NCBI RefSeq assembly: GCF_021864465.1
Contig: NZ_JAKKUV010000011.1
Coordinates: forward strand, 1 to 64,000
From: Hyphobacterium sp. SN044
GTDB lineage: Bacteria > Pseudomonadota > Alphaproteobacteria > Caulobacterales > Maricaulaceae
Reading direction: 5' to 3'
DNA: 64,000 nt
Shown here piece by piece: positions 1 through 8,452 of the stretch. Position 1 is the stretch's first letter. Each line of letters begins with the position of its first letter. The notes below the pieces were generated by a model, which ran no database searches, was not told the DNA's origin, and worked only from the letters and a program-made list of their open reading frames with translations. A program made the position numbers and the translations under genes.

Positions 1-126
1 CGCATTCGCGTGAAGCCGGACCTGCATCACCCAGCCCTCCGTCTCAACGCAACATAGGCTAGCCCAGCAACGATCGCTGGGGAATCAAAACAATCGTCCG
101 AAACGAAACACTTTCGCCGGGGTGAC

Positions 127-357
127 GTGTTGAGAGTTGGGTTCAGCCTCATCGCCTTCATCGCCTGGCACCCGGTTCAGGTGTGGCTCGGCCTGCCGAT
201 GGCGCAGCCGGTATTCCTCGATCCGGTCTTTCTCGCCATCGCGGCGCTGCTGGGTGGCGTCTGCACGATCAGCTGGCAGCGGTCCGGCTCTGTCTGGCCG
301 CCCGTCCTGATCCACTGGCTGACGGTCTTCGGCTGGAAGGCGTTTCTGGCGGGGTGA
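127..357 (+). pseudogene. CPBP-family intramembrane protease, C-terminal remnant
   Basis: The 76-residue frame ends in RSGSVWPPVLIHWLTVFGWK, the pattern of the last conserved segment of CPBP (CAAX-type) intramembrane metalloproteases, where a Trp-Pro-Pro and a conserved His sit in a late membrane helix. Such proteins are usually 180-300 residues, and the EExxxR and earlier His segments are missing. The frame opens at a GTG at 127. The same frame has a stop at 55-57, and the other two forward frames upstream show no CPBP-like sequence. The bases just before the start resemble the palindromic repeats found elsewhere in the window, so a repeat insertion or deletion may have removed the 5' part. 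I read it as a decayed gene. The first 57 bases are open in frame and could be the end of another gene. Confidence 0.55.
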
Positions 358-360
358 TCT

Positions 361-470
361 TCCTTCTCCCCTCGGGGGAGAAGGTGGCCTGAAAGGCCGG
401 ATGAGGGGTTTTTTTTGAGAGTCACCCCTCACCCCTGCCCCCTCTCCCCCGAGGGGAGAGGGGAAGAGAG
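361..470. repeat. palindromic intergenic repeat, family A
   Basis: Two facing hairpin units built on CTTCTCCCCTCGGGGGAG and CTCTCCCCCGAGGGGAG are separated by a GGCCGGATGAGGGG segment and a run of T. Similar modules occur at 58165-58290, 60325-60465 and 43760-43920. It lies downstream of both converging genes and could end transcription from either side. Confidence 0.8.
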
Positions 471-471
471 T

Positions 472-1656
472 TCAAACCGTCCCGGTAATCCAGCCGCCGC
501 CGAGGACGCGGGAGCCGCCATCCTCCGGTGAATAGAAGACCGCGGCCTGGCCCGGTGCGACGCCTTCCTCTTCCGCGTCGAGGACGAGGCCGACCTTGCC
601 GTCATTGACCGACAGGGCAGCCGGAACCGGCGGGCGGGTGGAGCGGACCTTCACGAGGACGGGTTCGCCCTCAAGCTGATGCAGCGGCGTGTCGCCGATC
701 CAGTTCACGTCATGCAGGCGGATGCGCTTCACGCCCAGCGCCTCGCGCGGGCCGACGATGACCCGGCGGCCCGGCGCGTCGAGGCGCACGACGTAGAGCG
801 GCTCGCCCGCCGCAATCCCGAGACCGCGGCGCTGACCGACCGTGTAGCGGATGACGCCGTCATGCTGGCCGAGGACCGTGCCGTCGACATGGACGATGTC
901 GCCGGGTTCCGCCGCGCCGGGGCGCAGCTTTTCCACGATGGCGGCATAGTTGCCGTCCGGCACGAAACAGATGTCCTGGCTGTCCGGCTTGTCGGCGACG
1001 GCCAGGCCGAAGGCCTCGGCAAGCTGGCGCGTCTGGTCCTTCGTCAGATGCCCGAGCGGGAAGCGCAGGAAGTCGAGCTGGTCCTGCGTCGTCGCGAACA
1101 GGAAGTAGGACTGGTCCTTGCCCGGATCGGCGGCGCGGTGAAGCTCCGCGCCGTTCGGCCCGTCGACGCGCTTGATGTAGTGCCCGGTCGCCATGGCAGC
1201 GGCGCCCAGCTGCTGCGACTGGTGCAGGAGGTCGGCGAACTTGACCCGCTGGTTGCAGCGCACGCAGGGGATGGGGGTCGCGCCACCCAGATAGGTGTCG
1301 GCAAAATCCTCCATCACCGCTTCGCGGAAGCGGTTCTCGTAGTCGAGCACGTAGTGCGGGAAGCCCATTTCCTCGGCGGCGCGGCGGGCGTCGTAAATGT
1401 CCTGCCCGGCGCAGCACGCGCCCTTCTTCTTGATCATTTCGCCATGATCATAGAGCTGCAGCGTGATGCCCACGACGTCATAGCCGGCGCGGTGCAGCGC
1501 GGTGGCGGTGACGGTGGAATCCACGCCGCCGGACATGGCCACGACGACGCGGTGGCTCGCCGGTTCGCCGCCGAGTCCGAGCGGATCATCCGCCAGGCCG
1601 AAGTCTCGAAGCAGGGTGTCAGCACGCGTGTCCGCGCGCGTCAGCGTATCGGTCAT
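472..1656 (-). CDS. mnmA: tRNA 2-thiouridine(34) synthase MnmA
   Basis: MnmA puts sulfur on U34 of tRNA Glu, Gln and Lys using ATP and a persulfide relay. The 394-residue protein has the PP-loop SGGVDS at residues 42-47, a Cys-x-x-Cys-Asn segment (C131/C134), where C134 matches the catalytic position, the GKDQSYFLF segment, and C230 in [11 protein letters not shown], the second catalytic Cys. The C-terminal beta-barrel is present. Length is slightly above the family norm because of a 35-residue N-terminal extension before the PP-loop. ATG at 1656 gives the full frame. It is cytoplasmic and appears to be a single-gene unit. Confidence 0.97.
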   Translation of the reverse strand: MTDTLTRADTRADTLLRDFGLADDPLGLGGEPASHRVVVAMSGGVDSTVTATALHRAGYDVVGITLQLYDHGEMIKKKGACCAGQDIYDARRAAEEMGFPHYVLDYENRFREAVMEDFADTYLGGATPIPCVRCNQRVKFADLLHQSQQLGAAAMATGHYIKRVDGPNGAELHRAADPGKDQSYFLFATTQDQLDFLRFPLGHLTKDQTRQLAEAFGLAVADKPDSQDICFVPDGNYAAIVEKLRPGAAEPGDIVHVDGTVLGQHDGVIRYTVGQRRGLGIAAGEPLYVVRLDAPGRRVIVGPREALGVKRIRLHDVNWIGDTPLHQLEGEPVLVKVRSTRPPVPAALSVNDGKVGLVLDAEEEGVAPGQAAVFYSPEDGGSRVLGGGWITGTV

Positions 1657-1745
1657 CTCTCGCCTCCACCGGGGTCAAGGCCCGGAGCAAACGTTCATGG
1701 GAGGCGGCGATATAGAGGATCGGCGCGTGCGATGGAAGGGCGGGG

Positions 1746-2057
1746 TTAGATCGGGAACCGCCATGAGCGCCAGTCAAGAATTCTGCCCGGTAACAGAAAT
1801 CCAACTGCAAATGCGACGAGCGCAATCCAGCACACGGCGATCAACGTTGTTGCGAGCGAGAGTCCCCCGATCAGAAACACTGCGCCAAACACGAAGGCGG
1901 TGCCTGAAGAGAAGAAAGCACCCCAGAGAAGGCGCATCTGGAAACCAGAGGGTTCTGAAACCTCGTCTCCATCGAGCGCGTCGGCGTCGCGGAATTCGTC
2001 CGGCACCGATGCAATGAAATCGTCGATCTCGCGCTGTTCGTCTGGATCAGGGCGCAT
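1746..2057 (-). CDS. small two-helix membrane protein, unknown function
   Basis: This is a 103-residue protein with an acidic N-terminal half (about residues 1-40, many Asp and Glu) followed by two hydrophobic helices at about residues 45-65 and 70-92, then a short basic tail. No family is recognised. The hairpin topology with a soluble acidic head would suit a small accessory protein in the inner membrane. The start at ATG 2057 is the only good option. It is separated from mnmA by 89 bases and its own 5' side is a repeat block, so it is probably transcribed alone. Confidence 0.6.
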   Translation of the reverse strand: MRPDPDEQREIDDFIASVPDEFRDADALDGDEVSEPSGFQMRLLWGAFFSSGTAFVFGAVFLIGGLSLATTLIAVCWIALVAFAVGFLLPGRILDWRSWRFPI

Positions 2058-2095
2058 GACGGAACCCTATCCGAAGTTGTTGCTCGCACAAGCAA

Positions 2096-2372
2096 CTCCG
2101 TCCCGGCCTTGTGCCGGGACATACCGTCAGAGACAGGTTTGCACCGTAGGTAGGCCCCGGAATGAATCCGGGGCGAATGATGAATTTCAATATTCAGCGT
2201 CATTCCGGCGAACGCCGGAATCCAGAGGAACGGATGTTCTGGACCCCGGCTTCCGCCGGGGTGACGAAAAACAATTGAAACGTTCCCCGGTTTCGCGAAG
2301 CGAAGACCGGGGTCTAAAATTGACGTGAAAATTCTGGATCCCGGACCGGCTTCGCCGTCCGGGAAACGTCGC
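2096..2372. repeat. mosaic of palindromic repeats, family B
   Basis: Successive hairpins fill the gap of about 330 bases: TCATTCCGGCGAACGCCGGA, a CCCCGGCTTCCGCCGGGG unit, a CCCCGGTTTCGCGAAGCG-type unit, and GGACCGGCTTCGCCGTCC. The last two modules recur at 20521-20817, and in the other order and orientation at 46792-46880. No coding sequence is visible. Confidence 0.8.
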
Positions 2373-2386
2373 GGATAGCGGGAAAA

Positions 2387-3301
2387 CTACCTCAGGAACG
2401 GCAGCAGCGAGACCTGGCTCAAGGTGGCGAAGGTGCGGGCCGAGACGTCGACCGCCGTTTGCGCCTGCTGGAAGCGCGTGGCGGCCTCGGCCATGTCGAC
2501 ATCCTCGATCGAGCCGATCAGGCGATCGAGATAGTCGGCCTTGTTCTGCTGGCTGGTGACCAGGCCTTCGACGCGGTTCTGCATCGCGCCGTTGGCGCCG
2601 ACATAGTCGTTGATCCGGTCGAAGGCAGAGAGAATGTTCTGCATCTCGGCCTGGATGAAGGCCTGCTGGTTCGCCGTCAGCGGTCCATTGAACGGGCCAT
2701 CGACGCCGGCATCGAACTCGGCAATCCGCTTGAAGGACGCCATCAGCTCGGTCCCGACATCGCTCGCGAGGACGCCGGTCTCGACCGTCAGATTGTCATC
2801 CAGCTTGACCGTGTTCTTGCGTGCCGAATTCTGGAACACGTCTCCGGCGGCCGGCGCGGCAACCAGATCCGCGAGCGAATTGGCGGTCATCGGGTCGGCG
2901 TCAGCGCGCGTGCCGCCGAAGATGTAGGCCCCGGCATATTGCGTCGACAGCGCATTGCGCGCGCTGTCGAAGGCCTCGCGCACCTGGTCCATGATGTAGG
3001 TGCCGTCGGTCGTCGTCATGGCGAGGCGAAGCTCGGTCGCCGATTCCGACAACAGGCCGAGGGCGGCATCCGTGACCTCAAGGCGGTTGGCGGTGCGCTT
3101 GGCGGCTTCCTCGTATGCTCCGGCGCGAAGCTGGGCGCCATAAGCAGCCGAGAGAGTCTCGGCGCGGTGGCCGACGCCGCGCAGATTGTCGCCGACCTTG
3201 CCGGTCGCAATCTGTTGCTGCGCCTCGTAGACGGAACGCTGGGCGCGCATCAGGTCGGCGAGCGCGGACTGGGCGGCGGCAGAGGTGGCGATGCGGGTCA
3301 T
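2387..3301 (-). CDS. flgL: flagellar hook-associated protein FlgL (HAP3)
   Basis: FlgL is the second junction protein between hook and filament. The 304-residue protein starts with a flagellin-like N-terminal coiled segment (TSAAAQSALADLMRAQRSV, then QQQIATGKVGDN) and ends with the matching C-terminal segment (DVDMAEAATRFQQAQTAVD, then TFATLSQVSLLPFLR). These two ends pair to form the D0/D1 core typical of the family. It begins 11 bases after flgK ends, on the same strand, so the two are co-transcribed. No signal peptide is present, as expected for type III export. Confidence 0.93.
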   Translation of the reverse strand: MTRIATSAAAQSALADLMRAQRSVYEAQQQIATGKVGDNLRGVGHRAETLSAAYGAQLRAGAYEEAAKRTANRLEVTDAALGLLSESATELRLAMTTTDGTYIMDQVREAFDSARNALSTQYAGAYIFGGTRADADPMTANSLADLVAAPAAGDVFQNSARKNTVKLDDNLTVETGVLASDVGTELMASFKRIAEFDAGVDGPFNGPLTANQQAFIQAEMQNILSAFDRINDYVGANGAMQNRVEGLVTSQQNKADYLDRLIGSIEDVDMAEAATRFQQAQTAVDVSARTFATLSQVSLLPFLR

Positions 3302-3312
3302 GGCCTATCTCC

Positions 3313-5451
3313 TCAAACGAGCGACAACAGCGTGTCGGTCAGTTCCTTCGCGGCCTGAAGCAGACGCGCGGAGGCGTTGTAGGACTGCTGGTAGAGCGTC
3401 ATGTTCGCAAGTTCCTCGTCGAGGCTGACGCCCTCGACATTGGCGCGCTTTTCCGCGGCGACCTGCTTCAGCGATTCCGCGCCCTGCGCCGTGCGCTCCG
3501 CCCGAGCGGAACGCGCACCGATGTCGCCGGCAAGCCGGGCCGCATAGTTTTCCAACGTCGATGTACCGCCGGAAAACCCGCCCGCCGTGCGGAAGGTCCG
3601 GGTCGAGGTCAGCGCCTGCTGCAGCGCTGCGCCGCCGCGCCCGTCGCCATTGGTCAGAACGAGATCGCCCGCGGCGCTGGCGCCGGTGATGTCGAGCTGG
3701 GCCAGCGCCAACCGTGAGGAATCGTTGCGCACCGCGTCGCGGACATTGGCCAGCTCGGCGCGGTTGGCCTTGGCCGCGAGGCCGACACCGAACATCTGCG
3801 AGAAGCTGAGACCCGTCCCGCCACGCGCCGTGGAATCCGAGGTCAGTTCGACATCGAAATTGGCGAATCCGGAGATCGGGGTCTCCACAAGGCGGCCATT
3901 GCCGTCCAGCGAGAAGGTTGCATAGCGGCCCAGCCCCGTGACGGGGTTGTTCAGCGAGGTCAGCAGATCGTTGAAGCTGGTCCCGCCGACCGTGATCGTC
4001 ACGTTCTGCGCGGTACGGCCGTCCGGGGCCATGACCTTGAAGGACAGGGTCTGACCGGCGGTGAAGCCGTGCGCGTCCGCCGCCGACAGCCCGGTTTCGA
4101 AGAATTGCGGCCGGGCGGAATCGACGATGTCGTTCAGGCCGAAGAAGTGCGCGAAGCCGCGCCCGCCCCGGCTGGCCGGGGTCGCGGGATCCTGCAGCGT
4201 GGCAATGCCGTCGCCGCCCGTCGCGGAGATCGTCAGCTGGCCACCCATGAAGCTGGCCGAGCCGTTGGCGCCCAGAGCCGTGTTGATGTCGGAAACGACG
4301 TCGCCGATCGTGCCACCCGAGAAGGCCGCCGCCGCTGCGCCGTCGACCGAATAGGTGCCGGCGGTGAAGTCGATATCGATCCGCTTCACCAGCGCGCCGG
4401 TCGTGTCGACCACCGCCAAGGTGGTTGATCCGGTGAAGCCGTGCGCGTCGCCGGCCAGAAGCCCGGTATTGCGGCCCGTCAGGCTGGCGGGCGGCGGCAC
4501 GGCGGAGGCATTGTTGTGCGCGGCGTTCAGCGCATCCGTGGCTCCGGCGACGAGTTCCGCGAGCTGTTCGGCGAGGGCCGGCAGTTCGCTGTCGCGCAGG
4601 TCGATCAGGCCGCGCAGTTCACCCGATGCGATGTGGGAATCAAGCTCGATGTTCGCGCCGCCGGTCTTCGAGACGATCTCGATTGGCGCGAAATTCGCTT
4701 CGTATCCGCCATTGCCCGCGGGCGCGTAGCGCAGCGTGGCGGCTTCGTTGTCGAGCAGCGGGATACCGTCACCGGTGCGCACGACGATGCGGCCATCGCT
4801 CAGGGGCTGGGTGCGGATATCGACATAGGTGGACAATTCGTCGAGCAGTTCGGCCTGACGGTTCGCCGCTCCTGTCGTATCCGACGTGTTCACCGCGAGG
4901 GATTGCACGTCCCGGTTCAGCTTCTGCAGCTCGTTCAGGATCTCGTTCATGCGCGACACGGTGGCCGAGATACGGGTCTCGGCTTCCTGACGCTGTGACC
5001 GCAATTCACCGGAGAGGCGCTTGGCCTCGTCGAAGAAGCTCTGAAGATCCGCGGCCGCCGACAGGCGCGCGACGGTCAGGGCCGGTTCAACCGAGGCGGA
5101 GTTGATCGAATTGAAGGCGCGGTGCAGGCGCGAAAAGATCGATCCCTCGTCGTCGAGACCGCCGACCTGCGACTGGAAACGGTCGAGCGCCTGCGAGGCA
5201 ATGTCGGCTGCGCCCGCATCGGCCGAGGCGCGCAGCGCGGCGGCCTGCAGGTAGAGGTCTGCCACGCGCTGGACACCGGCCACGTCGACGCCCATCGCCT
5301 GGCCGCCGACATTGCGCGAGGTGAAGGTCGCGATGGTCCGCGCGTAGCCGGGCGTGTTGACGTTGGCGACGTTGTTCGAGGAGACCTGCAGGCCGACCTG
5401 GCTGGCCTGAAGTCCGGACAGCGCATTGCCGATGATCGAACTCAGCGACAT
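3313..5451 (-). CDS. flgK: flagellar hook-associated protein FlgK (HAP1)
   Basis: FlgK forms the first junction ring on top of the hook. The 712-residue protein has the rod/hook-type N-terminus (SLSSIIGNALSGLQASQVGL, then the NNVANVNTPGYAR box) and a C-terminal D0 segment ending YNASARLLQAAKELTDTLL. The variable centre contains repeated LAGDAHGFTG and SAADAHGFTAG elements that look like duplicated surface domains. Start at ATG 5451 is fixed by the conserved N-terminus. It leads the flgK-flgL operon and is divergent from fliK across a 431-base regulatory gap. Confidence 0.95.
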   Translation of the reverse strand: MSLSSIIGNALSGLQASQVGLQVSSNNVANVNTPGYARTIATFTSRNVGGQAMGVDVAGVQRVADLYLQAAALRASADAGAADIASQALDRFQSQVGGLDDEGSIFSRLHRAFNSINSASVEPALTVARLSAAADLQSFFDEAKRLSGELRSQRQEAETRISATVSRMNEILNELQKLNRDVQSLAVNTSDTTGAANRQAELLDELSTYVDIRTQPLSDGRIVVRTGDGIPLLDNEAATLRYAPAGNGGYEANFAPIEIVSKTGGANIELDSHIASGELRGLIDLRDSELPALAEQLAELVAGATDALNAAHNNASAVPPPASLTGRNTGLLAGDAHGFTGSTTLAVVDTTGALVKRIDIDFTAGTYSVDGAAAAAFSGGTIGDVVSDINTALGANGSASFMGGQLTISATGGDGIATLQDPATPASRGGRGFAHFFGLNDIVDSARPQFFETGLSAADAHGFTAGQTLSFKVMAPDGRTAQNVTITVGGTSFNDLLTSLNNPVTGLGRYATFSLDGNGRLVETPISGFANFDVELTSDSTARGGTGLSFSQMFGVGLAAKANRAELANVRDAVRNDSSRLALAQLDITGASAAGDLVLTNGDGRGGAALQQALTSTRTFRTAGGFSGGTSTLENYAARLAGDIGARSARAERTAQGAESLKQVAAEKRANVEGVSLDEELANMTLYQQSYNASARLLQAAKELTDTLLSLV

Positions 5452-5491
5452 GGGGCGTCCTCTCCGTTCTTATGCGCATGTGTGGAGGATT

Positions 5492-5523
5492 CTGCCGGGA
5501 TGCTGGCAGAAATTGCCGGGCAA
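5492..5523. promoter_or_regulatory. candidate FlbD/ftr-type sites upstream of flgK
   Basis: Two TGCCGGG cores lie here, one within a CTGCC/GGCAG inverted repeat (5492-5509) and one in the palindrome TTGCCGGGCAA (5513-5523). A third, CTGCCGGGGCGGCAAG, is at about 5717. CCCGGCA-like cores are described for Caulobacter FlbD ftr sites. The assignment here is inference from that similarity. Confidence 0.35.
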
Positions 5524-5797
5524 ACGGGCGGGATCGAGGGGTGACCACTGCACCGCCGATCTCTAGCAAGTTGTTCTTTTTGAACCACTTTTCTGACCCG
5601 TTTGCTTATACGCACCCGTCATGGGCACGCGGTTTCTCGTCTGAGTGTCGCAACCGGCGGGCCAGAGTCGCACAGGGGTCCGGCTAGGCAGAATCGCCCG
5701 CCGGTGCCGGGTCGAATCTGCCGGGGCGGCAAGAAGCGCCCCGATACAGAAACTCACTTTCCTTTTGCTTTTCATATACTTGAATCCCTCCCCCATA

Positions 5798-5812
5798 TGG
5801 CATGCCGCTTGC
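5798..5812 (+). promoter_or_regulatory. sigma54 promoter for fliK-flgD(-flgE)
   Basis: TGGCATGCCGCTTGC matches the sigma54 -24/-12 consensus TGGCAC-N5-TTGC at all but one position, with the required spacing of ten bases between GG and GC. It ends 70 bases before the fliK start. Late hook genes in this group of bacteria are sigma54- and FlbD-dependent, and flbD is in this window. Confidence 0.8.
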
Positions 5813-5882
5813 CAGACTTGTTCCGGGACAGGGTGCCTGGCGCCTTGAGACCGGTGGATGACAAGAGGGACGTGACCGCACC

Positions 5883-7667
5883 ATGCATGCGGACGCTTAC
5901 ATTCCGGATTTTCGCGCAACGGGCGGAGCGAACGCTTCCGGCCCCGATCGGCGCGACGCCAAGGCCGGCGCGGGCGATACCGGCTTCGACGCTCTGCTCA
6001 ATGAGCCCGTGCGCAACGAACCCGCACGCTCACGCGAGTCGATCACCGATCCGCGCGACCGTGGCATCGTTCCCGGCGGCCGCGGCAATCAGCGCCAGCG
6101 CCCCGACACGCCCTTCCCCGACCCTTCGCAACCGCCTCGTCCCGTCGATGGCGGCGGACAGCCCGCCGAGACCGGCGTGCTGGCACCGGAGACCGGTGGC
6201 GGGCTTCCGCCCGAACAGATTTCCACGATCCCGCCACAGACCGGAGGCGGCACTCCCCCCGAGCAGGTCGTCGCGGGTCAACCGAACATGACCGGCGGCG
6301 GAACGCCGTTTGGTAATGGCAATCTCGCGCCCTCGACGGGCGGTGGTCTCGCCCCCGAAACGGTGACGCCCGGCCCCGCGACCGGCGGTCCTCTGCCGAC
6401 AGAAACCGTCACGCTTGCCCCCGCCACGGGCGGTCCCCTCCCTGCGGAGACGGGCGGACCAAACTTCACGACCGGTGGCGGCACGCCGCAACAGACCGCG
6501 ACGCTCGAACCGGCGGTGTCGGGCGGACAGCCCCCTGAGCCAGGTGGCCAGGCAGCGCGCACCGGCGGCGGCCTTCCCGCCGAGCAGGGGACGCTTGCAC
6601 CGAACGCTTCGACCGGCGCACAGGCCGATCCCGTCACTGCCGCCGACGGCAAGCCGAGCGCCAACGCCAAGGAGGCTGGCGAATCCGGCAAGGCCGCCGT
6701 CCAGCCGCAACAGGCAGCGCAGCCGGCCGGAAATGGTCCTGCCGCCGGCACGGCCACGGGCACAGGCGCAACGAATGCCAACACGGCGGCTCAGACGGCT
6801 CCTGGTCAGACAGCGAATGCCACACCCGCGATCACGCCGGAGCAGGCCGCCGCCGCTGCCGCTGCAGCACCGCAGGACACGGGTCGTCCGCGCGCCATTC
6901 TCGAAAAACCGGCCGCGAACGGCGCGAATGCCGCTGCCGCGAAGCCGGGCGTTGCGCCGGCCTCACCCGAGGCGCAAACCAGCGCCCAGCCGCAGACCCA
7001 ACCGGCCGCGCGTCCGGATCGTCCGGTCCTGCCATCGCAAGCCAGTGATGTTGCGCGCAATGCGATCGAGCGCAACGCCGCCCCTGCCGAGCAGCCGCGC
7101 GCCGCCGAACCGGCACCCCTGCCCGACGGCGATTTCGATACCGAATTGACCCTCCAGCGTCAGGCGGCCGACATCCGGTCGGCCGATGCCGCACTCCGGT
7201 CCCACAACGCACAAGGCCCGCGCCTGCCGGCCAACGCCGCGCCGGGTCTCGCCGCGCACATCGCGCGCAGTTTCCACCAGGGACAGCGCCAGTTCGAGAT
7301 CCGCATGGATCCCCCGGAACTCGGCCGGGTGGAGGTCAAGCTTCAGGTCAATTCCAATGACAACCGCGTCCATGCGGTGCTGAGCGCGGAGCGGCCGGAA
7401 ACGTTGGCCGATCTGCAGCGTTCGGCTCGCGAGCTGGAACGCGCCCTGGCCGATGCCGGGCTCGATCTGTCGGAGAATGGCCTGCAGTTCGAACTTTCGC
7501 AGGGCGGCGAGGATGCCGCCGACACTTTCGACCCGTCCGGTGACGGGTTTGCCGTTTATTCCGATGCCGCACCGAGCGGTGCCGTTGCCGATCCTGCTGC
7601 CGGTGCGTTGACCCGGCTTTACGGGTTTGCGCTGTCCGGCGCCTCCGGCATCGATGTGAGAATATGA
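5883..7667 (+). CDS. fliK: flagellar hook-length control protein FliK
   Basis: FliK measures the hook and switches export specificity from hook to filament subunits. The C-terminal Flg_hook (T3S4) domain is clear at about residues 445-545 (FEIRMDPPELGRVEVKLQV, then RSARELERALADAGLDLSENG). The N-terminal half is a long disordered ruler region. At residues 103-235 it holds nine tandem units of 14-17 residues on the pattern TGGGLPPEx..., rich in Thr, Gly and Pro. An Ala/Gln-rich stretch follows. The 594-residue length is larger than enterobacterial FliK (about 405). ATG at 5883 has a GAGGGA ribosome-binding site. It is the first gene of the hook operon. Confidence 0.9.
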   Translation: MHADAYIPDFRATGGANASGPDRRDAKAGAGDTGFDALLNEPVRNEPARSRESITDPRDRGIVPGGRGNQRQRPDTPFPDPSQPPRPVDGGGQPAETGVLAPETGGGLPPEQISTIPPQTGGGTPPEQVVAGQPNMTGGGTPFGNGNLAPSTGGGLAPETVTPGPATGGPLPTETVTLAPATGGPLPAETGGPNFTTGGGTPQQTATLEPAVSGGQPPEPGGQAARTGGGLPAEQGTLAPNASTGAQADPVTAADGKPSANAKEAGESGKAAVQPQQAAQPAGNGPAAGTATGTGATNANTAAQTAPGQTANATPAITPEQAAAAAAAAPQDTGRPRAILEKPAANGANAAAAKPGVAPASPEAQTSAQPQTQPAARPDRPVLPSQASDVARNAIERNAAPAEQPRAAEPAPLPDGDFDTELTLQRQAADIRSADAALRSHNAQGPRLPANAAPGLAAHIARSFHQGQRQFEIRMDPPELGRVEVKLQVNSNDNRVHAVLSAERPETLADLQRSARELERALADAGLDLSENGLQFELSQGGEDAADTFDPSGDGFAVYSDAAPSGAVADPAAGALTRLYGFALSGASGIDVRI

Positions 7668-7677
7668 GGAGCGCGAC

Positions 7678-8343
7678 ATGACTGACACGTCCGCCGTTGG
7701 CCAGGCTTTCGGCTCCGCGAACGGGAATTCCCAGGTCCGGCTCGCCGAGAATTTCGAGATGTTCCTGACCCTGCTCACCGAGCAGATGAAGAATCAGGAC
7801 CCGCTGAGCCCACTGGATTCGACCCAGTTCGTGGACCAGCTCGTCAGCTTTTCCAGCGTCGAGCAACAGATCGCCTCGAACCAGAATCTGGAATCGCTGC
7901 TGGTGATCCAGTCCGCCGCCGCGCAAGGGGCCTCGATCGGCTTCCTCGGCCGCATGGCGACCGTGGATTCTCCGCAGACCGCGCTGACCGAGGGCCAGGC
8001 GGAGTGGAGCTACACCCTGCCGGACCAGTCAACGCAGACCGAGCTGGTCGTGCGCGATGCGACGGGCCGCGTCGTGGCGCGCCTCGAAGGCGAGACCGAT
8101 CCGGGACGCCACACGCTGAGCTGGGACGGCACGGACGGCAGCGGCAATGCGCTGGACGACGGGCTCTACACGCTGACGGTCAACGCGCTCGACGCCGAAG
8201 GCGAAACCATGTCGTCGAGCGTCAGCTCGACCGCCCGCGTGACCGGCGTCGACCTGTCAGGCTCCGAAGTCATCATCGAGATGGGACAGCTTCGCGTCCC
8301 GCTCTCATCCATTCGCGCCCTTCGTGAGGGTGCGGCAGTCTAG
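7678..8343 (+). CDS. flgD: flagellar hook capping protein FlgD
   Basis: FlgD is the cap under which hook subunits assemble and is lost from the finished hook. The 221-residue protein has the conserved N-terminal segment (NFEMFLTLLTEQMKNQDPL, then STQFVDQLVSFSSVEQQI, about residues 23-65) and a C-terminal FlgD Ig-like region with the FlgD_ig pattern GRHTLSWDGTDGSGNALDDG. The ATG at 7678 follows GAGGAG, ten bases after fliK ends, so the two genes are co-transcribed. Confidence 0.95.
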   Translation: MTDTSAVGQAFGSANGNSQVRLAENFEMFLTLLTEQMKNQDPLSPLDSTQFVDQLVSFSSVEQQIASNQNLESLLVIQSAAAQGASIGFLGRMATVDSPQTALTEGQAEWSYTLPDQSTQTELVVRDATGRVVARLEGETDPGRHTLSWDGTDGSGNALDDGLYTLTVNALDAEGETMSSSVSSTARVTGVDLSGSEVIIEMGQLRVPLSSIRALREGAAV

Positions 8344-8367
8344 CGAAGAACCGGGCCATTCAAGGTC

Positions 8368-8383
8368 CGGCACGGCACGCGCA
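8368..8383 (+). promoter_or_regulatory. weak candidate sigma54 promoter upstream of flgE
   Basis: CGGCACGGCACGCGCA keeps the GG-N10-GC spacing and the GGCAC half of a sigma54 promoter but lacks the T residues of the -12 box. It sits in the 109-base gap between flgD and flgE and could give flgE extra expression. Readthrough from fliK is also possible. Confidence 0.3.
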
Positions 8384-8452
8384 GAATCCGCGGGCGGTGG
8401 GGTTTCAACAACAGCAGAACGCTCCTTTTCACCGAATGGGGAGCTCAAAGTC

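Noticed and set aside
5602-6291. A 229-residue plus-strand frame across the flgK-fliK gap
   Set aside because: It has low-complexity Arg/Pro/Ser content, no homology pattern, and crosses the sigma54 promoter and the fliK start.
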